DNA of 64,000 bases from CAYLYU01 sp964501925 (GCA_964501925.1 CAZCTM010000006.1:8714-72713), one strand, 5' to 3'; positions 26,262 through 35,561 are shown, counted from the stretch's first letter. Numbers and translations are program-made. The notes: generated by a model not told the origin, from the letters alone.

Positions 26262-26375
26262 GTGTCAGAAAGGAAGAAACGGAGCGTAGGTATGCAAGTT
26301 GAGATCGTTACTGCCGGTCTGGTCAGTACGGCCTTCTTGCTGCTGGCGACCATTTCCCGTCTGATGATGTCTTAA
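26262..26375 (+). CDS. 37-residue predicted single-pass membrane peptide
   Basis: Not recognised as any known family. GTG 26262 to TAA 26375 encodes a basic head (SERKKRSVG), then one hydrophobic segment (VEIVTAGLVSTAFLLLATI) and a short RLMMS tail. The positive-inside pattern predicts an N-in inner-membrane helix. It has its own -35/-10, a perfect Shine-Dalgarno and an intrinsic terminator 25 bases after the stop. It lies between the disaccharide synthesis operon and the convergent sucrose synthase gene. A role with those genes is possible but only suggested by position. A 23-codon frame at 26231-26302 overlapping it lacks a ribosome binding site. Confidence 0.72.
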   Translation: MSERKKRSVGMQVEIVTAGLVSTAFLLLATISRLMMS

Positions 26376-26400
26376 GCCTTATTCTTTTCAGGTATCAATT

Positions 26401-26423
26401 CCCGGCATTTTGCCGGGTTTTTT
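26401..26423 (+). terminator. Intrinsic terminator of the small peptide gene
   Basis: Hairpin CCCGGCA-TTT-TGCCGGG (26401-26417) followed directly by six T and then G and five more T. Seven GC-rich pairs with a three-base loop make a strong rho-independent terminator on the plus strand. On the minus strand no T-run follows, so it does not serve the convergent sucrose synthase gene. Confidence 0.85.
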
Positions 26424-26467
26424 GTTTTTGTCGGTTCAGGGATGCATCGAGACCGGTCGTGAGATCA

Positions 26468-28843
26468 TCAATGCGGGACGGACTCGGCCAGATGCCGAAA
26501 CTGCAGGGAGTAGAACATCTCCAGATAGCGCTGTGTTTCCGCGCGCTCCAGGTTGGTCACGAATTTCCAGAAACCGTAGATCCGGGAAAGAGTCATCATG
26601 CGCTCCGCATAAAGTTTCCATGTGTAACGCCTTTTTACGCGCTTCAATGCGCCTTCAGAGATCCGATGCCAGTAATCGGTTTCCTGCTGGCAGCGCACGA
26701 AAAATTCCGCCATGAGACCGGCGGCCTTTTTGCCGTGATTGGGATCGATATGAAATCCTGACACACCGTGCTCAATGATCTCCTTGGGCCCACCGTAGCA
26801 GGTGGCGAAGGTTGGCAGGCCCGATGACATCGCCTCAATCACCGTCAGCCCGAATGCCTCAAACAGGGCCGGCTGTACGAACGCCCCTCGTCGATCGGCG
26901 ACAAAACGATACAGTTCGCCCGCAAAGGACTTGTTCAGATGCATTCCCAGCCAGCGCATCTGGCCGTCCAGTCCGTGATCATCCATGAGCCCGTGCAATC
27001 GCCCAATCTCTTCCTGCTCTTCGCGGTCACCGGATTTGGACATGTCAACGTGGCCACCTACGATCAGGAGATTGGCCTGATCACGAAGCGCGGGGCATGA
27101 GCCGTACCATTCCACAAGGCTGGCGATGTTCTTGATCCGGTCCAGACGGGCCATGGTAAACAGAAGCGGCTTGTCCGGATCCTGCAGGATGCCACGGGTA
27201 TCCGGTCGTGCTCCTCCAAAGACAAGATCCCTCAGCTCATTGTGCAGATGCGTTAAGCGCCGCTCACCGTCGTGATAGGGGAAATAGACCTCGGCATCAG
27301 CCCCCGGGGACACGATGTTGAATTTTGGATCAAATACGTCGATGCCATTGATGACGCGGTATAGTCCCGGCATGGAAAAGGACTGATAGCTTTCATACTG
27401 ACCCGTACTTTCACGGGTGCCTGCGATCTCCTGGTAGGTGCTGGTAATAATGAAGTCCGCCGTATTCATGGCGATCAGATCGGCCGTGTACTGGCAGCTG
27501 AAATGATACTCGGGTTCCATGTCCCGCCAGTACAGATCGGAGAGCAGGTATTTCGATTTTTCCAGGGCATGCGCAATATTGCACTGGGTGACATGTAGCC
27601 TGCGGGAGAGCAGGGAGGCCACCAGATTGCCGTCCGAGTAATTGCCGATGATCAGATCAGGTCTTCCATTGAGTTCGGCAATGACTTCCTTTTCCAGCTC
27701 CAGGGAAAATCGCTCCAGGTAAGGCCATACCTTGAAGCGGGAAATCCAGTTGGGAACTACCTCGCCTGAAGCATCACGAAATGGAATACGCAGGATCCGG
27801 GCACACTTGGTGCCACGGATGGGTTCCAGACGTTGATGACAGGTGGTGTCCAGGGCCTCGGGTATCAGGCGGGTCACGATGACAATCTGGGGCTCGATAT
27901 CCAGCCCCTGTTCATGCAGGCGATTGCGCATTTCATGTTCCAGGGCGCGAACCTGGTCGAGGATGTACACGACCTGCCCTCCGGTGTCCGGTTTGCCCAG
28001 GACATTGTCCTGCCCGAAATATCCATGGGGTGAAATGATGGCCAGGTTAAATATCATCGGGATGCGGCTGAGAAAGCGCTCCAGAATCCCCGGCTCGGGT
28101 GCCTCCAGAATATCGGACAGCAGACTCATGGTGTCCCTCATCCGGTCAACGGTTCTTCCCCATCCAGGCTCGAAGCCGAACGCCTGCAACCGATTGCTGA
28201 CATCCTTCCAGTGTGCCTGTGGATTGCTGCCGGCCAGGTAATCTTCTGCGAGACGCAGCGCCCTCCGCAGGCCGCCAACATCATGGATTTTGTCATTGAG
28301 CATCAGTTGCCTGCCATGACACTGGTGCACGCTCAAAAAGTGCAGGAGGCGCTTGTCCCCTTTGCCCAGCTCGTGGAACAACTGACTGGACAGGCGGCGA
28401 TTGAGAAACTCGACACCACGGCCGATCGATCGGGATTCCTGCAACTTGGGGAAGTCACGCTCGAAGGGTCCGAGGTCAATCTCCAGTGCCCACGGGTCAT
28501 GCCCCCCGTTGTTCCCCTGCAGACGTTCCTTGAAAATAAGGAATTCCGAGACATCCACTTCCCTGATTTCCAGGTTTTCAGCATGGATGCGAAGGTACTT
28601 CCACCGGCCCATATAGGGGCGGAAGGCGATGTAGATCCATGGGGCACGGAGGGCTGCTTCCTGAGAGACGTGAATAATTCTTGCCAGAGGCGTGTCCGTG
28701 GCCTCCTTGCCGCAGAATATCTGGAACTGATCACAAAGGTCGGAGCGCAGGAGGAAAGTCTTGCCGAGGCTCAGGTAATGGTTGAGCAAGCGGGATACCA
28801 GCTCCTGATGCCCTCCGATGAAATTCTGAAGCTCCCCGATCAT
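26468..28843 (-). CDS. sus: Sucrose synthase
   Basis: About 791 residues. Reversible enzyme: sucrose + NDP = fructose + NDP-glucose. The N-terminal part (FLLRSDLCDQF) is the bacterial/plant regulatory region; the GT-B catalytic part has the family segments VTRLIPEALDTTC, ARILRIPFR, MNTADFIITSTYQEIAG and the E-x7-E site in FEAFGLTVIEAMSSG. The chosen ATG 28843 overlaps the fructokinase stop (ATGA); ATG 28855 and 28915 are upstream alternatives without a ribosome binding site. It is likely co-transcribed behind fructokinase. Confidence 0.93.
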   Translation of the reverse strand: MIGELQNFIGGHQELVSRLLNHYLSLGKTFLLRSDLCDQFQIFCGKEATDTPLARIIHVSQEAALRAPWIYIAFRPYMGRWKYLRIHAENLEIREVDVSEFLIFKERLQGNNGGHDPWALEIDLGPFERDFPKLQESRSIGRGVEFLNRRLSSQLFHELGKGDKRLLHFLSVHQCHGRQLMLNDKIHDVGGLRRALRLAEDYLAGSNPQAHWKDVSNRLQAFGFEPGWGRTVDRMRDTMSLLSDILEAPEPGILERFLSRIPMIFNLAIISPHGYFGQDNVLGKPDTGGQVVYILDQVRALEHEMRNRLHEQGLDIEPQIVIVTRLIPEALDTTCHQRLEPIRGTKCARILRIPFRDASGEVVPNWISRFKVWPYLERFSLELEKEVIAELNGRPDLIIGNYSDGNLVASLLSRRLHVTQCNIAHALEKSKYLLSDLYWRDMEPEYHFSCQYTADLIAMNTADFIITSTYQEIAGTRESTGQYESYQSFSMPGLYRVINGIDVFDPKFNIVSPGADAEVYFPYHDGERRLTHLHNELRDLVFGGARPDTRGILQDPDKPLLFTMARLDRIKNIASLVEWYGSCPALRDQANLLIVGGHVDMSKSGDREEQEEIGRLHGLMDDHGLDGQMRWLGMHLNKSFAGELYRFVADRRGAFVQPALFEAFGLTVIEAMSSGLPTFATCYGGPKEIIEHGVSGFHIDPNHGKKAAGLMAEFFVRCQQETDYWHRISEGALKRVKRRYTWKLYAERMMTLSRIYGFWKFVTNLERAETQRYLEMFYSLQFRHLAESVPH

Positions 28844-29769
28844 GAACCCAGCCATTGTTGCCGGAACCGGCTGTAGAGTTTCCTGTCCCTGGAGGTGGCC
28901 CCACGGATTTGGCATATCTCGGCTGCAAATTCCCCGGCTCGCCTGAGTGAATCACCGTAAGACCAGCGATGGACCAGACCCAGGATCATGACGGCACTGA
29001 ACGCATCCCCGGCACCAACCGTATCAACGAGGTTGCGAACGCTTGTGGCAGGGACAGAGACGACTGGGCGGTCATCTGTGATCAGTAAGGCCCCCCTGGC
29101 CCCTCGTGTGACCATCAGGGCCTCAAGCCGGTACGTACGGGAGAGCTGTTTGGCCATATTCTCCAGGCTGACGGAGGTTCGTTTGCCCTCGGGCGAGATC
29201 CGGACGAGTTCATCATCATTCATCTTGGCCCAGCATGCCCCCCCCAGAAGCCTGCTTATTCGATTCATGTCCCACCACGGCGGGCGCAAGTTGACGTCCA
29301 GAAAGACGGGAAGCGAGAACTTTTCGTGCAGACGGTCCAGCGTTTCCCTGTTCGGGGCCGATCTTGCAATAAGGCTGCCATGATAGAGCAGGGAATATGT
29401 TCCCTCGCCGAGGGCCTGCAGGGTTCGCTCTGCATCAATATGGTCATAGGCCTGCCCGGGAAGGATGGCAAACCTTGGTTGCCCCTCATTAAGGGTGACC
29501 TCCACCGTTCCCGTGGGGTGCGCCGAATCCTGCTGGATGCCAGCCGTGTCCATGCCCCACCCCCGCATATTCTGCAGCACTTTCTCACCGTTCGCATCCG
29601 TTCCTATTCTGCTGATGAACAACGGCTGCAGTCCAAATCCCTGCAAATGCCAGGCCACATTAAAGGGTGCCCCTCCCAGTACTGTCTTGCCATCGGGGAA
29701 GGCATCAAAAAGGACCTCTCCGAAAATGACAGGCCTTCCGTGTTTTGTTTCGGGTGTTGCGTCGGCCAT
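28840..29769 (-). CDS. PfkB-family fructokinase
   Basis: 309 residues. Sugar kinase with the early VIFGEVLFDAFPDG motif, LGGAPFNVAWHLQGFG (substrate loop) and the C-terminal anion-hole signature DTVGAGDAFSAVM (about 245-257). ATG 29769 is chosen because AAAAGGGGA lies a few bases upstream; ORF extension to 30012 has no support. Fructose released by the downstream sucrose synthase is the obvious substrate, giving fructose 6-phosphate that can re-enter glycolysis or disaccharide synthesis. Confidence 0.9.
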   Translation of the reverse strand: MADATPETKHGRPVIFGEVLFDAFPDGKTVLGGAPFNVAWHLQGFGLQPLFISRIGTDANGEKVLQNMRGWGMDTAGIQQDSAHPTGTVEVTLNEGQPRFAILPGQAYDHIDAERTLQALGEGTYSLLYHGSLIARSAPNRETLDRLHEKFSLPVFLDVNLRPPWWDMNRISRLLGGACWAKMNDDELVRISPEGKRTSVSLENMAKQLSRTYRLEALMVTRGARGALLITDDRPVVSVPATSVRNLVDTVGAGDAFSAVMILGLVHRWSYGDSLRRAGEFAAEICQIRGATSRDRKLYSRFRQQWLGS

Positions 29770-29911
29770 CATTTCCCCTTTTGCCGTTTGGTGCTGATCC
29801 GGATTAGGCTTTCTACTGCCTGCAATCTGAATGGGCAACCATTGAAAACAGATTTGAACCCATCGATCTTCGGATGGCGTTTGCTTTTGCTGCTGGCTAT
29901 CCTCGGGTTTC

Positions 29912-30868
29912 ATGCCAGCCGCCGGAAAACAAGACGCCAGTCCCGCCATGACCTGTGATGTATGCGCCAACGACTGTTTCGAGGAGATCAGCCACCTTGA
30001 TCGTCTTGGCAAGCCGCTGCGGACGGTTATCTGCAGGTGTTGCGGACTGGTTTCCCATATGCCAATTCCCTCCGAGAGGGATATCGCAGCCTATTACGCC
30101 GAGCGCTACAGGCAGGAATACCATGGTGAGCAGATCCCTTCGGCGAGACGGGTCATGCGCGCCTGGAAGAATGCCGAGCGGATCCATCGCCAGCTCCGGC
30201 CTTATCTTCGGCCAGGGATGGATGTGTTTGAGATAGGGGCCGGGATTGGCTGCACCGTCAAGGTGTTTGAAATGAACGGGTTTGATGCCAGGGGCATTGA
30301 ACCGGGCCAGGGCTTCAGCCGGTTCTCGCGGGAAAAGCTGAGGGCGAAGATCGACAATGCAAACCTGTTTGATCTTCAGCCCGGGCCGGAACATGATCTT
30401 ATCCTGCTGATTCACGTGATCGAACATTTTATTTCTCCGACCAAGGCACTGGATCAAATTCACGCCATGTTGAAACCGGGCGGTAGGCTCTATGTGGAGT
30501 GCCCGAACCTTGCCGCCCCGTTTGCCACTTTCCCTCGCCTGTTCCACTACGCTCACATTTACAATTTTACACCGCAAACCCTGATCGCCCTGGCGGAAAA
30601 ATGTGGCTTTGGTGTGGAAAAGGTTTTTTCCCGTCAAACCGATCCGGATATACAGATCCTGTTCACTTTCCAGGAACCGAGAACACCACACATTGATCCT
30701 CATCAGGCTGACCGGATCAAGATGGCCATCCATCGCTATAATCTGCTGACATACCATTTACGCTGGAGCTATCTGCGGGCGAGGATGCGCAAGCTTTCCG
30801 GCTATCTTGCCGAGGCGATGTTTTCCGAAAGGTACGTGAAAGAGCTCCTTCAGCGCTGTCAGCAATAA
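29912..30868 (+). CDS. Class I SAM-dependent methyltransferase with N-terminal Cys pairs
   Basis: 318 residues (306 if ATG 29948 is used; neither start has a clear ribosome binding site). The N-terminus has two Cys pairs (CDVC near 15-18 and CRCC near 41-44), a probable zinc ribbon as in sugar-modifying methyltransferases. The SAM fold has motif I DVFEIGAGIGCT (about 104-115) and LILLIHVIEHF, with the His-x-x-Glu-His seen in Methyltransf_23 proteins. The substrate is unknown. It is divergent from fructokinase and upstream of thiS, which gives no clear functional link. Confidence 0.8.
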   Translation: MPAAGKQDASPAMTCDVCANDCFEEISHLDRLGKPLRTVICRCCGLVSHMPIPSERDIAAYYAERYRQEYHGEQIPSARRVMRAWKNAERIHRQLRPYLRPGMDVFEIGAGIGCTVKVFEMNGFDARGIEPGQGFSRFSREKLRAKIDNANLFDLQPGPEHDLILLIHVIEHFISPTKALDQIHAMLKPGGRLYVECPNLAAPFATFPRLFHYAHIYNFTPQTLIALAEKCGFGVEKVFSRQTDPDIQILFTFQEPRTPHIDPHQADRIKMAIHRYNLLTYHLRWSYLRARMRKLSGYLAEAMFSERYVKELLQRCQQ

Positions 30869-30970
30869 CAGGAAGATCCATGCGGTCCCTGGCTGCTCGG
30901 CAAAAGCGTCTCCTGTGGACCTCGAACGGCGGGCCTTGTCTTCGCAGGGTGAAAAAGGTAAAAAAAGGAT

Positions 30971-31168
30971 ATGAGGATTCATATCAATGGCGAGGAACAA
31001 TTTGTCAAGGCAGGGACAATATCGGAACTCATTCAGGAAATCGGTTTGCAAAGCAGACTGGTGGCGGTGGAACGCAATCTCGAGGTTGTACCGAAAAGTC
31101 AGTATGATCATGTTAGACTTGAGGAAGGTGACCGCATCGAGATCGTCCATATGATCGGCGGCGGATAA
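30971..31168 (+). CDS. thiS: Sulfur carrier protein ThiS
   Basis: 65 residues, ubiquitin fold, ending in the GGG tail whose C-terminal glycine is thiocarboxylated to donate sulfur for the thiamine thiazole. MRIHINGEEQFVKAGTISELI and DRIEIVHMIGGG match the family. It stands 58 bases before thiG. No TPP riboswitch is recognisable in the 100 bases upstream. Confidence 0.94.
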   Translation: MRIHINGEEQFVKAGTISELIQEIGLQSRLVAVERNLEVVPKSQYDHVRLEEGDRIEIVHMIGGG

Positions 31169-31226
31169 TCGTTGCCTGTTCTGGGACGTGATAAAGCAAT
31201 AAATTCAGGGCCTCGGGAGCAAAGAC

Positions 31227-32027
31227 ATGCCGGAAGCATCATCAACCACTGAAGACAAGCCATTGATTCTGGCGGGGAAGGCTTATCAATCCAGGCTCAT
31301 TGTTGGTTCGGGCAAGTACAAGGATTTCCCGACAACGAAAAGGGCGACGGAGGCCTCGGGGGCGGAAATCATCACGGTGGCCGTACGCAGGGTGAATATC
31401 ACAGATCCCGGCAAGGAGAATCTCCTTGATTACATTGATCCGGCGAAGTACACCATTCTCCCCAACACCGCGGGATGCTACACGGCCAGGGATGCCGTGC
31501 GCACCCTGAAGCTGGCGAGGGAGGCCGGTGGCTGGGACCTCGTCAAACTGGAAGTCCTTGGTGATGAGAAGACCCTTTATCCCAATGTTGTTGAAACCAT
31601 CAAGGCGGCTGAAGAGCTTGTTGCCGACGGTTTCAAGGTGATGGTATACACGAATGATGATCCCATCGTGGCCAAGCGTCTTGAGGAGGTGGGTTGCGTG
31701 GCCGTCATGCCCCTGGGCAACCCCATCGGTTCGGGCCGTGGACTCGCCAATCCCTTCAATATCCGGGTTATCGTTGAAAGGGCGGATGTACCGATTGTGG
31801 TGGATGCGGGAATCGGTGCCCCTTCGGATGCCGCCGAGGCCATGGAGTTGGGGGCCGATGCCGTGCTGGTCAACACCGCGATTGCCGAAGCCAGGGATCC
31901 TGAGCGGATGGCCCGGGCCATGAAACTGGCCGTCCGGGCCGGGCGTATGGCCTATCTTGCCGGTCGCATGCCAAAACGCGCCTTCGCCTCCGCCAGCTCC
32001 CCGACGGAAGGCTATTTCTGGAGCTGA
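31227..32027 (+). CDS. thiG: Thiazole synthase
   Basis: 266 residues, TIM-barrel enzyme forming thiazole phosphate from deoxyxylulose 5-phosphate, ThiS thiocarboxylate and dehydroglycine. SRLIVGSGKYKDF, the Schiff-base lysine region WDLVKLEVLGDEKTLYPN (about 94-111), VAVMPLGNPIGSGRG and VDAGIGAPSDAAEAMELG are all family segments. GGGAG precedes the ATG. The other thi genes are not in the window. Confidence 0.96.
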   Translation: MPEASSTTEDKPLILAGKAYQSRLIVGSGKYKDFPTTKRATEASGAEIITVAVRRVNITDPGKENLLDYIDPAKYTILPNTAGCYTARDAVRTLKLAREAGGWDLVKLEVLGDEKTLYPNVVETIKAAEELVADGFKVMVYTNDDPIVAKRLEEVGCVAVMPLGNPIGSGRGLANPFNIRVIVERADVPIVVDAGIGAPSDAAEAMELGADAVLVNTAIAEARDPERMARAMKLAVRAGRMAYLAGRMPKRAFASASSPTEGYFWS

Positions 32028-32093
32028 GCTCTAAAGAAGGGTTCGCAACAAGCCCCGGAACAATTTCATCTGCATCAAAAGGGTTGAGACCTT

Positions 32094-33158
32094 ATGGCTG
32101 AACTGAAAAACGACCGATTTCTTCGTGCCTGCCTTCGTCAGGAGGTGGACCGAACCCCCGTGTGGATGATGCGGCAGGCCGGCCGCTATCTGCCGGAGTA
32201 CCGTGCCACACGCGCCCGTGCGGGCGGATTTCTCCAACTGTGCAAAACGCCAGAACTGGCCTGTGAGGTGACCCTGCAGCCCATTGATATTCTGGGTGTC
32301 GATGCCGCCATTCTGTTTTCGGATATTCTGGTGATACCCGAGGCGATGGGGATGGAATTGACTTTTGGTACGGGTGAGGGGCCGAAATTCCCCCGGCCTG
32401 TTCGATCCGATATGGATGTAAGACATCTGCCCGTACCTGATCCGGAAGTGGAACTGGACTATGTCATGTCAGCGATTCGTACCATACGCAAGGCGCTTGC
32501 AGGCCGAGTGCCACTGATCGGGTTTTCGGGCAGTCCATGGACGCTGGCCACCTATATGGTGGAGGGAGGCGGCTCAAAGAGCTTCTCCAGGGTTAAGAAG
32601 ATGGCCTTTGATAACCCATCCACAATGCACATGCTTCTGGAGAAACTGGCCGATTCCGTCGCGGCCTATCTGAATGCCCAGATCAGGAACGGTGTGCAGG
32701 CCGTACAGATCTTTGATACATGGGGCGGCATACTGACACCACGCGATTACAGGGAGTTTTCACTGAACTACATGCAGAGAATCATCAGGCAACTGATCCG
32801 CGAGAGCGAAGGTCGGCAGGTGCCCGTCATCCTCTATACCAAGGGAGGAATGGGCTGGCTGGAGGCCATGGCCGAGACAGGCTGCGACGTGGTGGGTCTG
32901 GACTGGTCGATCAACATTGACGAAGCGCGGCAGCGCATAGGCCACAAGGTTGCGCTTCAGGGCAACATGGATCCAGCCATGCTCTATGCGTCTCCGCAAC
33001 GGATTCGTGAAGAGGTAAGGGATATTCTCGCTCGCTTCGGGCATGGGAGCGGGCATGTTTTCAACCTCGGTCATGGCATTACCCCGGATGTGCCACCCGA
33101 GCACGCCATTGCATTCATCAAGGCGGTGCAGGAAGAATCCGTGAGATATCATTCGTAA
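32094..33158 (+). CDS. hemE: Uroporphyrinogen decarboxylase
   Basis: 354 residues. Converts uroporphyrinogen III to coproporphyrinogen III in haem synthesis. Signature 1 TPVWMMRQAGRYLPEYR (about residues 21-37) and signature 2 near GFSGSPWTLATYMVEGGGSK (about 143-162) are intact, and NLGHGITPDVPPEHA closes the protein. The length is normal. hemC lies on the other strand at 37669. Confidence 0.97.
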   Translation: MAELKNDRFLRACLRQEVDRTPVWMMRQAGRYLPEYRATRARAGGFLQLCKTPELACEVTLQPIDILGVDAAILFSDILVIPEAMGMELTFGTGEGPKFPRPVRSDMDVRHLPVPDPEVELDYVMSAIRTIRKALAGRVPLIGFSGSPWTLATYMVEGGGSKSFSRVKKMAFDNPSTMHMLLEKLADSVAAYLNAQIRNGVQAVQIFDTWGGILTPRDYREFSLNYMQRIIRQLIRESEGRQVPVILYTKGGMGWLEAMAETGCDVVGLDWSINIDEARQRIGHKVALQGNMDPAMLYASPQRIREEVRDILARFGHGSGHVFNLGHGITPDVPPEHAIAFIKAVQEESVRYHS

Positions 33159-33236
33159 GGCCGGATCCGTGGGGTTCCGCCCTTCTTTCCCCGACGCAGT
33201 GGCAGATATCAGAACAGAAACCGGGAAGGGAGACAT

Positions 33237-34460
33237 ATGAAGGCATCCCCCATTGAACTTTTGGCCCCGGCAGGCAGTCCCGAGAAGCTGGATTTCGCCC
33301 TGCGGTATGGTGCCGATGCGGTGTATCTGTCCGATCCACGGTACGGGTTACGGGCGGGTGCCGGCAATTTCAGCGTCGATGAGATCCGCGAGGCAAGCCG
33401 CAAGGTGCATGCGGCCGGAAAAAGAATCTATGTGGCGGTCAACATCTTTGCACATGAGGATGATCTTGAGGGGCTGCCGGAATACCTGTCCCAGCTGAAC
33501 GAGACGGGTGTTGATGCCCTGATCGTCACCGATCCGGGGGTGATTTATCTGTCCCGGCGATATGCGCCGGATATCCCGCTGCACCTGTCAACACAGGCCA
33601 ACACCCTGAACAGTGCCGCCGCCTGTTTCTGGCGAGACTGCGGTGTCAGCCGGATCGTCCTGGCACGTGAACTCACGCTGGAGGATATCCGACGCATCCA
33701 TGCCACGGTCCCCGACATCCCTCTCGAGGTTTTCGTGCACGGATCAGTCTGCATTGCGTACGCGGGCCGTTGCTTTATCAGCAATTACATGGTGGGGCGC
33801 GATGCGAACAGGGGGGAGTGTGCCAATTCCTGTCGGTGGAATTATGCGCTGCAGGAGGCCAAAAGACCGGAGGAATACTATCCTGTGGAGGAAGATGCGC
33901 GCGGTACCTACTTCTTCAACGCCAAGGACCTGAACATGCTGGCCGCCATTCCCCGTCTGATTGGAGCAGGAGTGACGGCGCTGAAGATTGAAGGCCGGGG
34001 AAAGAGTATCCATTACCTGGCCAGTACGGTGGCAACCTACCGGGCTGCCATTGATGCGTATCTGATCAGTCCCGAGGCCTATGCGGTGAATGATGACTGG
34101 TTTGAGGAACTGCGAAAGATTCCCAACCGTGGTTACACAACCGGTTTTCTTGATGGCGCTCCATCCGCGGCAGACGGATATTCCCCGGACAGGCAGAAAA
34201 GGGATCCCGGGTACAGGCTCGTGGGCATCGTGCGCGAACGCAACCCCGCTCTTGGCATTCGTTTGCAGGTCAAAAACAAGATCCTTTCAGGGGATGAACT
34301 GGAATGCCTGAGCCCTGAAGGCGTGAGAAGGGTCGTTCTGGATTCACTGTTTGATCAGGATGGCCGGCCCGTTGAGGTGCTCAAGCCGGGTTTTACCGGT
34401 TATCTGCCCGCAGATCTTGGTCTGAATGAGCTGGACATTCTGCGTCAGAGGGTCATTTGA
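33237..34460 (+). CDS. trhP: U32-family protein, probable tRNA hydroxylation protein TrhP/YegQ
   Basis: 407 residues. Peptidase U32 N-terminal domain with LLAPAGSPEKLDFALRYGADAVYLS and the cysteine-rich signature SVCIAYAGRCFISNYMVGRD...CANSC (about 164-198), which holds the iron-sulfur ligands in UbiU/TrhP proteins, followed by the C-terminal collagenase-like extension (320-400). TrhP is needed for 5-hydroxyuridine at tRNA position 34. GGGAAGGGAG lies before the ATG. The general family is firm; the exact role is inferred from the YegQ-like length. Confidence 0.85.
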   Translation: MKASPIELLAPAGSPEKLDFALRYGADAVYLSDPRYGLRAGAGNFSVDEIREASRKVHAAGKRIYVAVNIFAHEDDLEGLPEYLSQLNETGVDALIVTDPGVIYLSRRYAPDIPLHLSTQANTLNSAAACFWRDCGVSRIVLARELTLEDIRRIHATVPDIPLEVFVHGSVCIAYAGRCFISNYMVGRDANRGECANSCRWNYALQEAKRPEEYYPVEEDARGTYFFNAKDLNMLAAIPRLIGAGVTALKIEGRGKSIHYLASTVATYRAAIDAYLISPEAYAVNDDWFEELRKIPNRGYTTGFLDGAPSAADGYSPDRQKRDPGYRLVGIVRERNPALGIRLQVKNKILSGDELECLSPEGVRRVVLDSLFDQDGRPVEVLKPGFTGYLPADLGLNELDILRQRVI

Positions 34461-34490
34461 TGGGGCATGGCATAAATTGACCGTCTGTGG

Positions 34491-35561
34491 TCAGGCCGCT
34501 TTTTCCACCGCACCACGCCGGGCGCGTACAGCTTCAGCAAGCTCGTAGAGCATCGCTTCGCTCTCTTCCCATCCGAGGCAGGCGTCGGTCACACTCTGAC
34601 CAAAGATGAGCTCTTTTCCGGGTACGACATCCTGCCTGCCGGCCAGCAAGTGACTTTCAATCATGATTCCGATAATTCTCTGATCACCGGCCGCGATCTG
34701 TCCGGCGACATCACGACCCACCTCGATCTGGCGCTCGTATTGCTTTCTGCTGTTGGCATGACTGAAGTCAATCATGATATTGGGGCGCAAGCCCGCCTGC
34801 TCCATTTCCATGGCCGCCCTGTTGACACTTTTTGCGTCGTAGTTGGGCTCTCTCCCACCGCGAAGAATGAGGTGGCAGTCATTGTTGCCAGTGGTGGAGA
34901 AGATCGCTGAACGCCCGGCCTTGGTCAGAGAAAGAAAGTGATGGGGATGTGAGGCGGAATGGATGGCATCGATGGCGATCCGCAATCCACCCAGGGTGCC
35001 GTTCTTGAACCCCACAGGACAGGACAGGCCCGAGGCAAGCTCACGATGGACCTGGGATTCCGCAGTGCGGGCGCCGATGGAGCCCCAGCTGATCAGATCC
35101 GCCACGTACTGGGGGCTGATCAGATCCAGAAACTCCGTACCTGCCGGCACGCCCATCTCGTTGATGTCGACAAGAAGCTGCCGCGCCAGGCGTAAACCCT
35201 TGTTGATCTGAAAGGTGCCATTGAGATTCGGATCGTTGATCAGTCCCTTCCAGCCAACGGTGGTTCGGGGTTTTTCAAAATACACCCGCATGATGATCAA
35301 CATGTCGCCAATCAGATCCTCTCTGACCCGTTTCAGCCTGCGTGCATATTCCCTGGCCGCATCCGCATTATGAATGGAGCAGGGACCTATGACGGCGAGC
35401 AGGCGGTCGTCTTCCCCCTGGAGAATCCGGTGGATATCCTGCCGGGCCTTGAAGGTTGTTTCCGCTGCACGTTCGCTGATGGGAACCTCATGATGGAGCT
35501 GTTCCGGTGGGATCACCTCCTTGATGCCCTTGATGCGCAGATCATCGGTTTGATATTTCAC
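34491..35561 (-). CDS. aroG: 3-deoxy-7-phosphoheptulonate synthase, class I
   Basis: 356 residues from GTG 35561. First step of the shikimate pathway (PEP + erythrose 4-phosphate). The GTG start gives VKYQTDDLRIKGIKEVIPP, aligning with the AroG N-terminus, and AAGGA lies 11 bases upstream. ATG 35573 would directly abut AAGG and is less likely. Active-site stretches LAVIGPCSIHN, RVYFEKPRTTVGWKG and IGARTAESQVHREL are intact. The isoform (Phe-, Tyr- or Trp-regulated) cannot be told safely. Confidence 0.94.
   Translation of the reverse strand: MKYQTDDLRIKGIKEVIPPEQLHHEVPISERAAETTFKARQDIHRILQGEDDRLLAVIGPCSIHNADAAREYARRLKRVREDLIGDMLIIMRVYFEKPRTTVGWKGLINDPNLNGTFQINKGLRLARQLLVDINEMGVPAGTEFLDLISPQYVADLISWGSIGARTAESQVHRELASGLSCPVGFKNGTLGGLRIAIDAIHSASHPHHFLSLTKAGRSAIFSTTGNNDCHLILRGGREPNYDAKSVNRAAMEMEQAGLRPNIMIDFSHANSRKQYERQIEVGRDVAGQIAAGDQRIIGIMIESHLLAGRQDVVPGKELIFGQSVTDACLGWEESEAMLYELAEAVRARRGAVEKAA

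Noticed and set aside
26231..26302. 23-codon frame MDTLQEGGDDSV... overlapping the small peptide start
   Set aside because: No ribosome binding site, and it runs through the strong Shine-Dalgarno of the better supported 37-codon gene. A leader-peptide role cannot be excluded but is unsupported.
30869..30970. Possible TPP riboswitch before thiS
   Set aside because: The 100-base gap lacks the CUGAGA and ACCUGAU-type conserved elements of the thi-box.
34461..34497. Possible bidirectional terminator between the U32 gene and aroG
   Set aside because: Only a five-pair TGACC/GGTCA stem, and the following T-run lies inside the aroG coding end; too weak to call.
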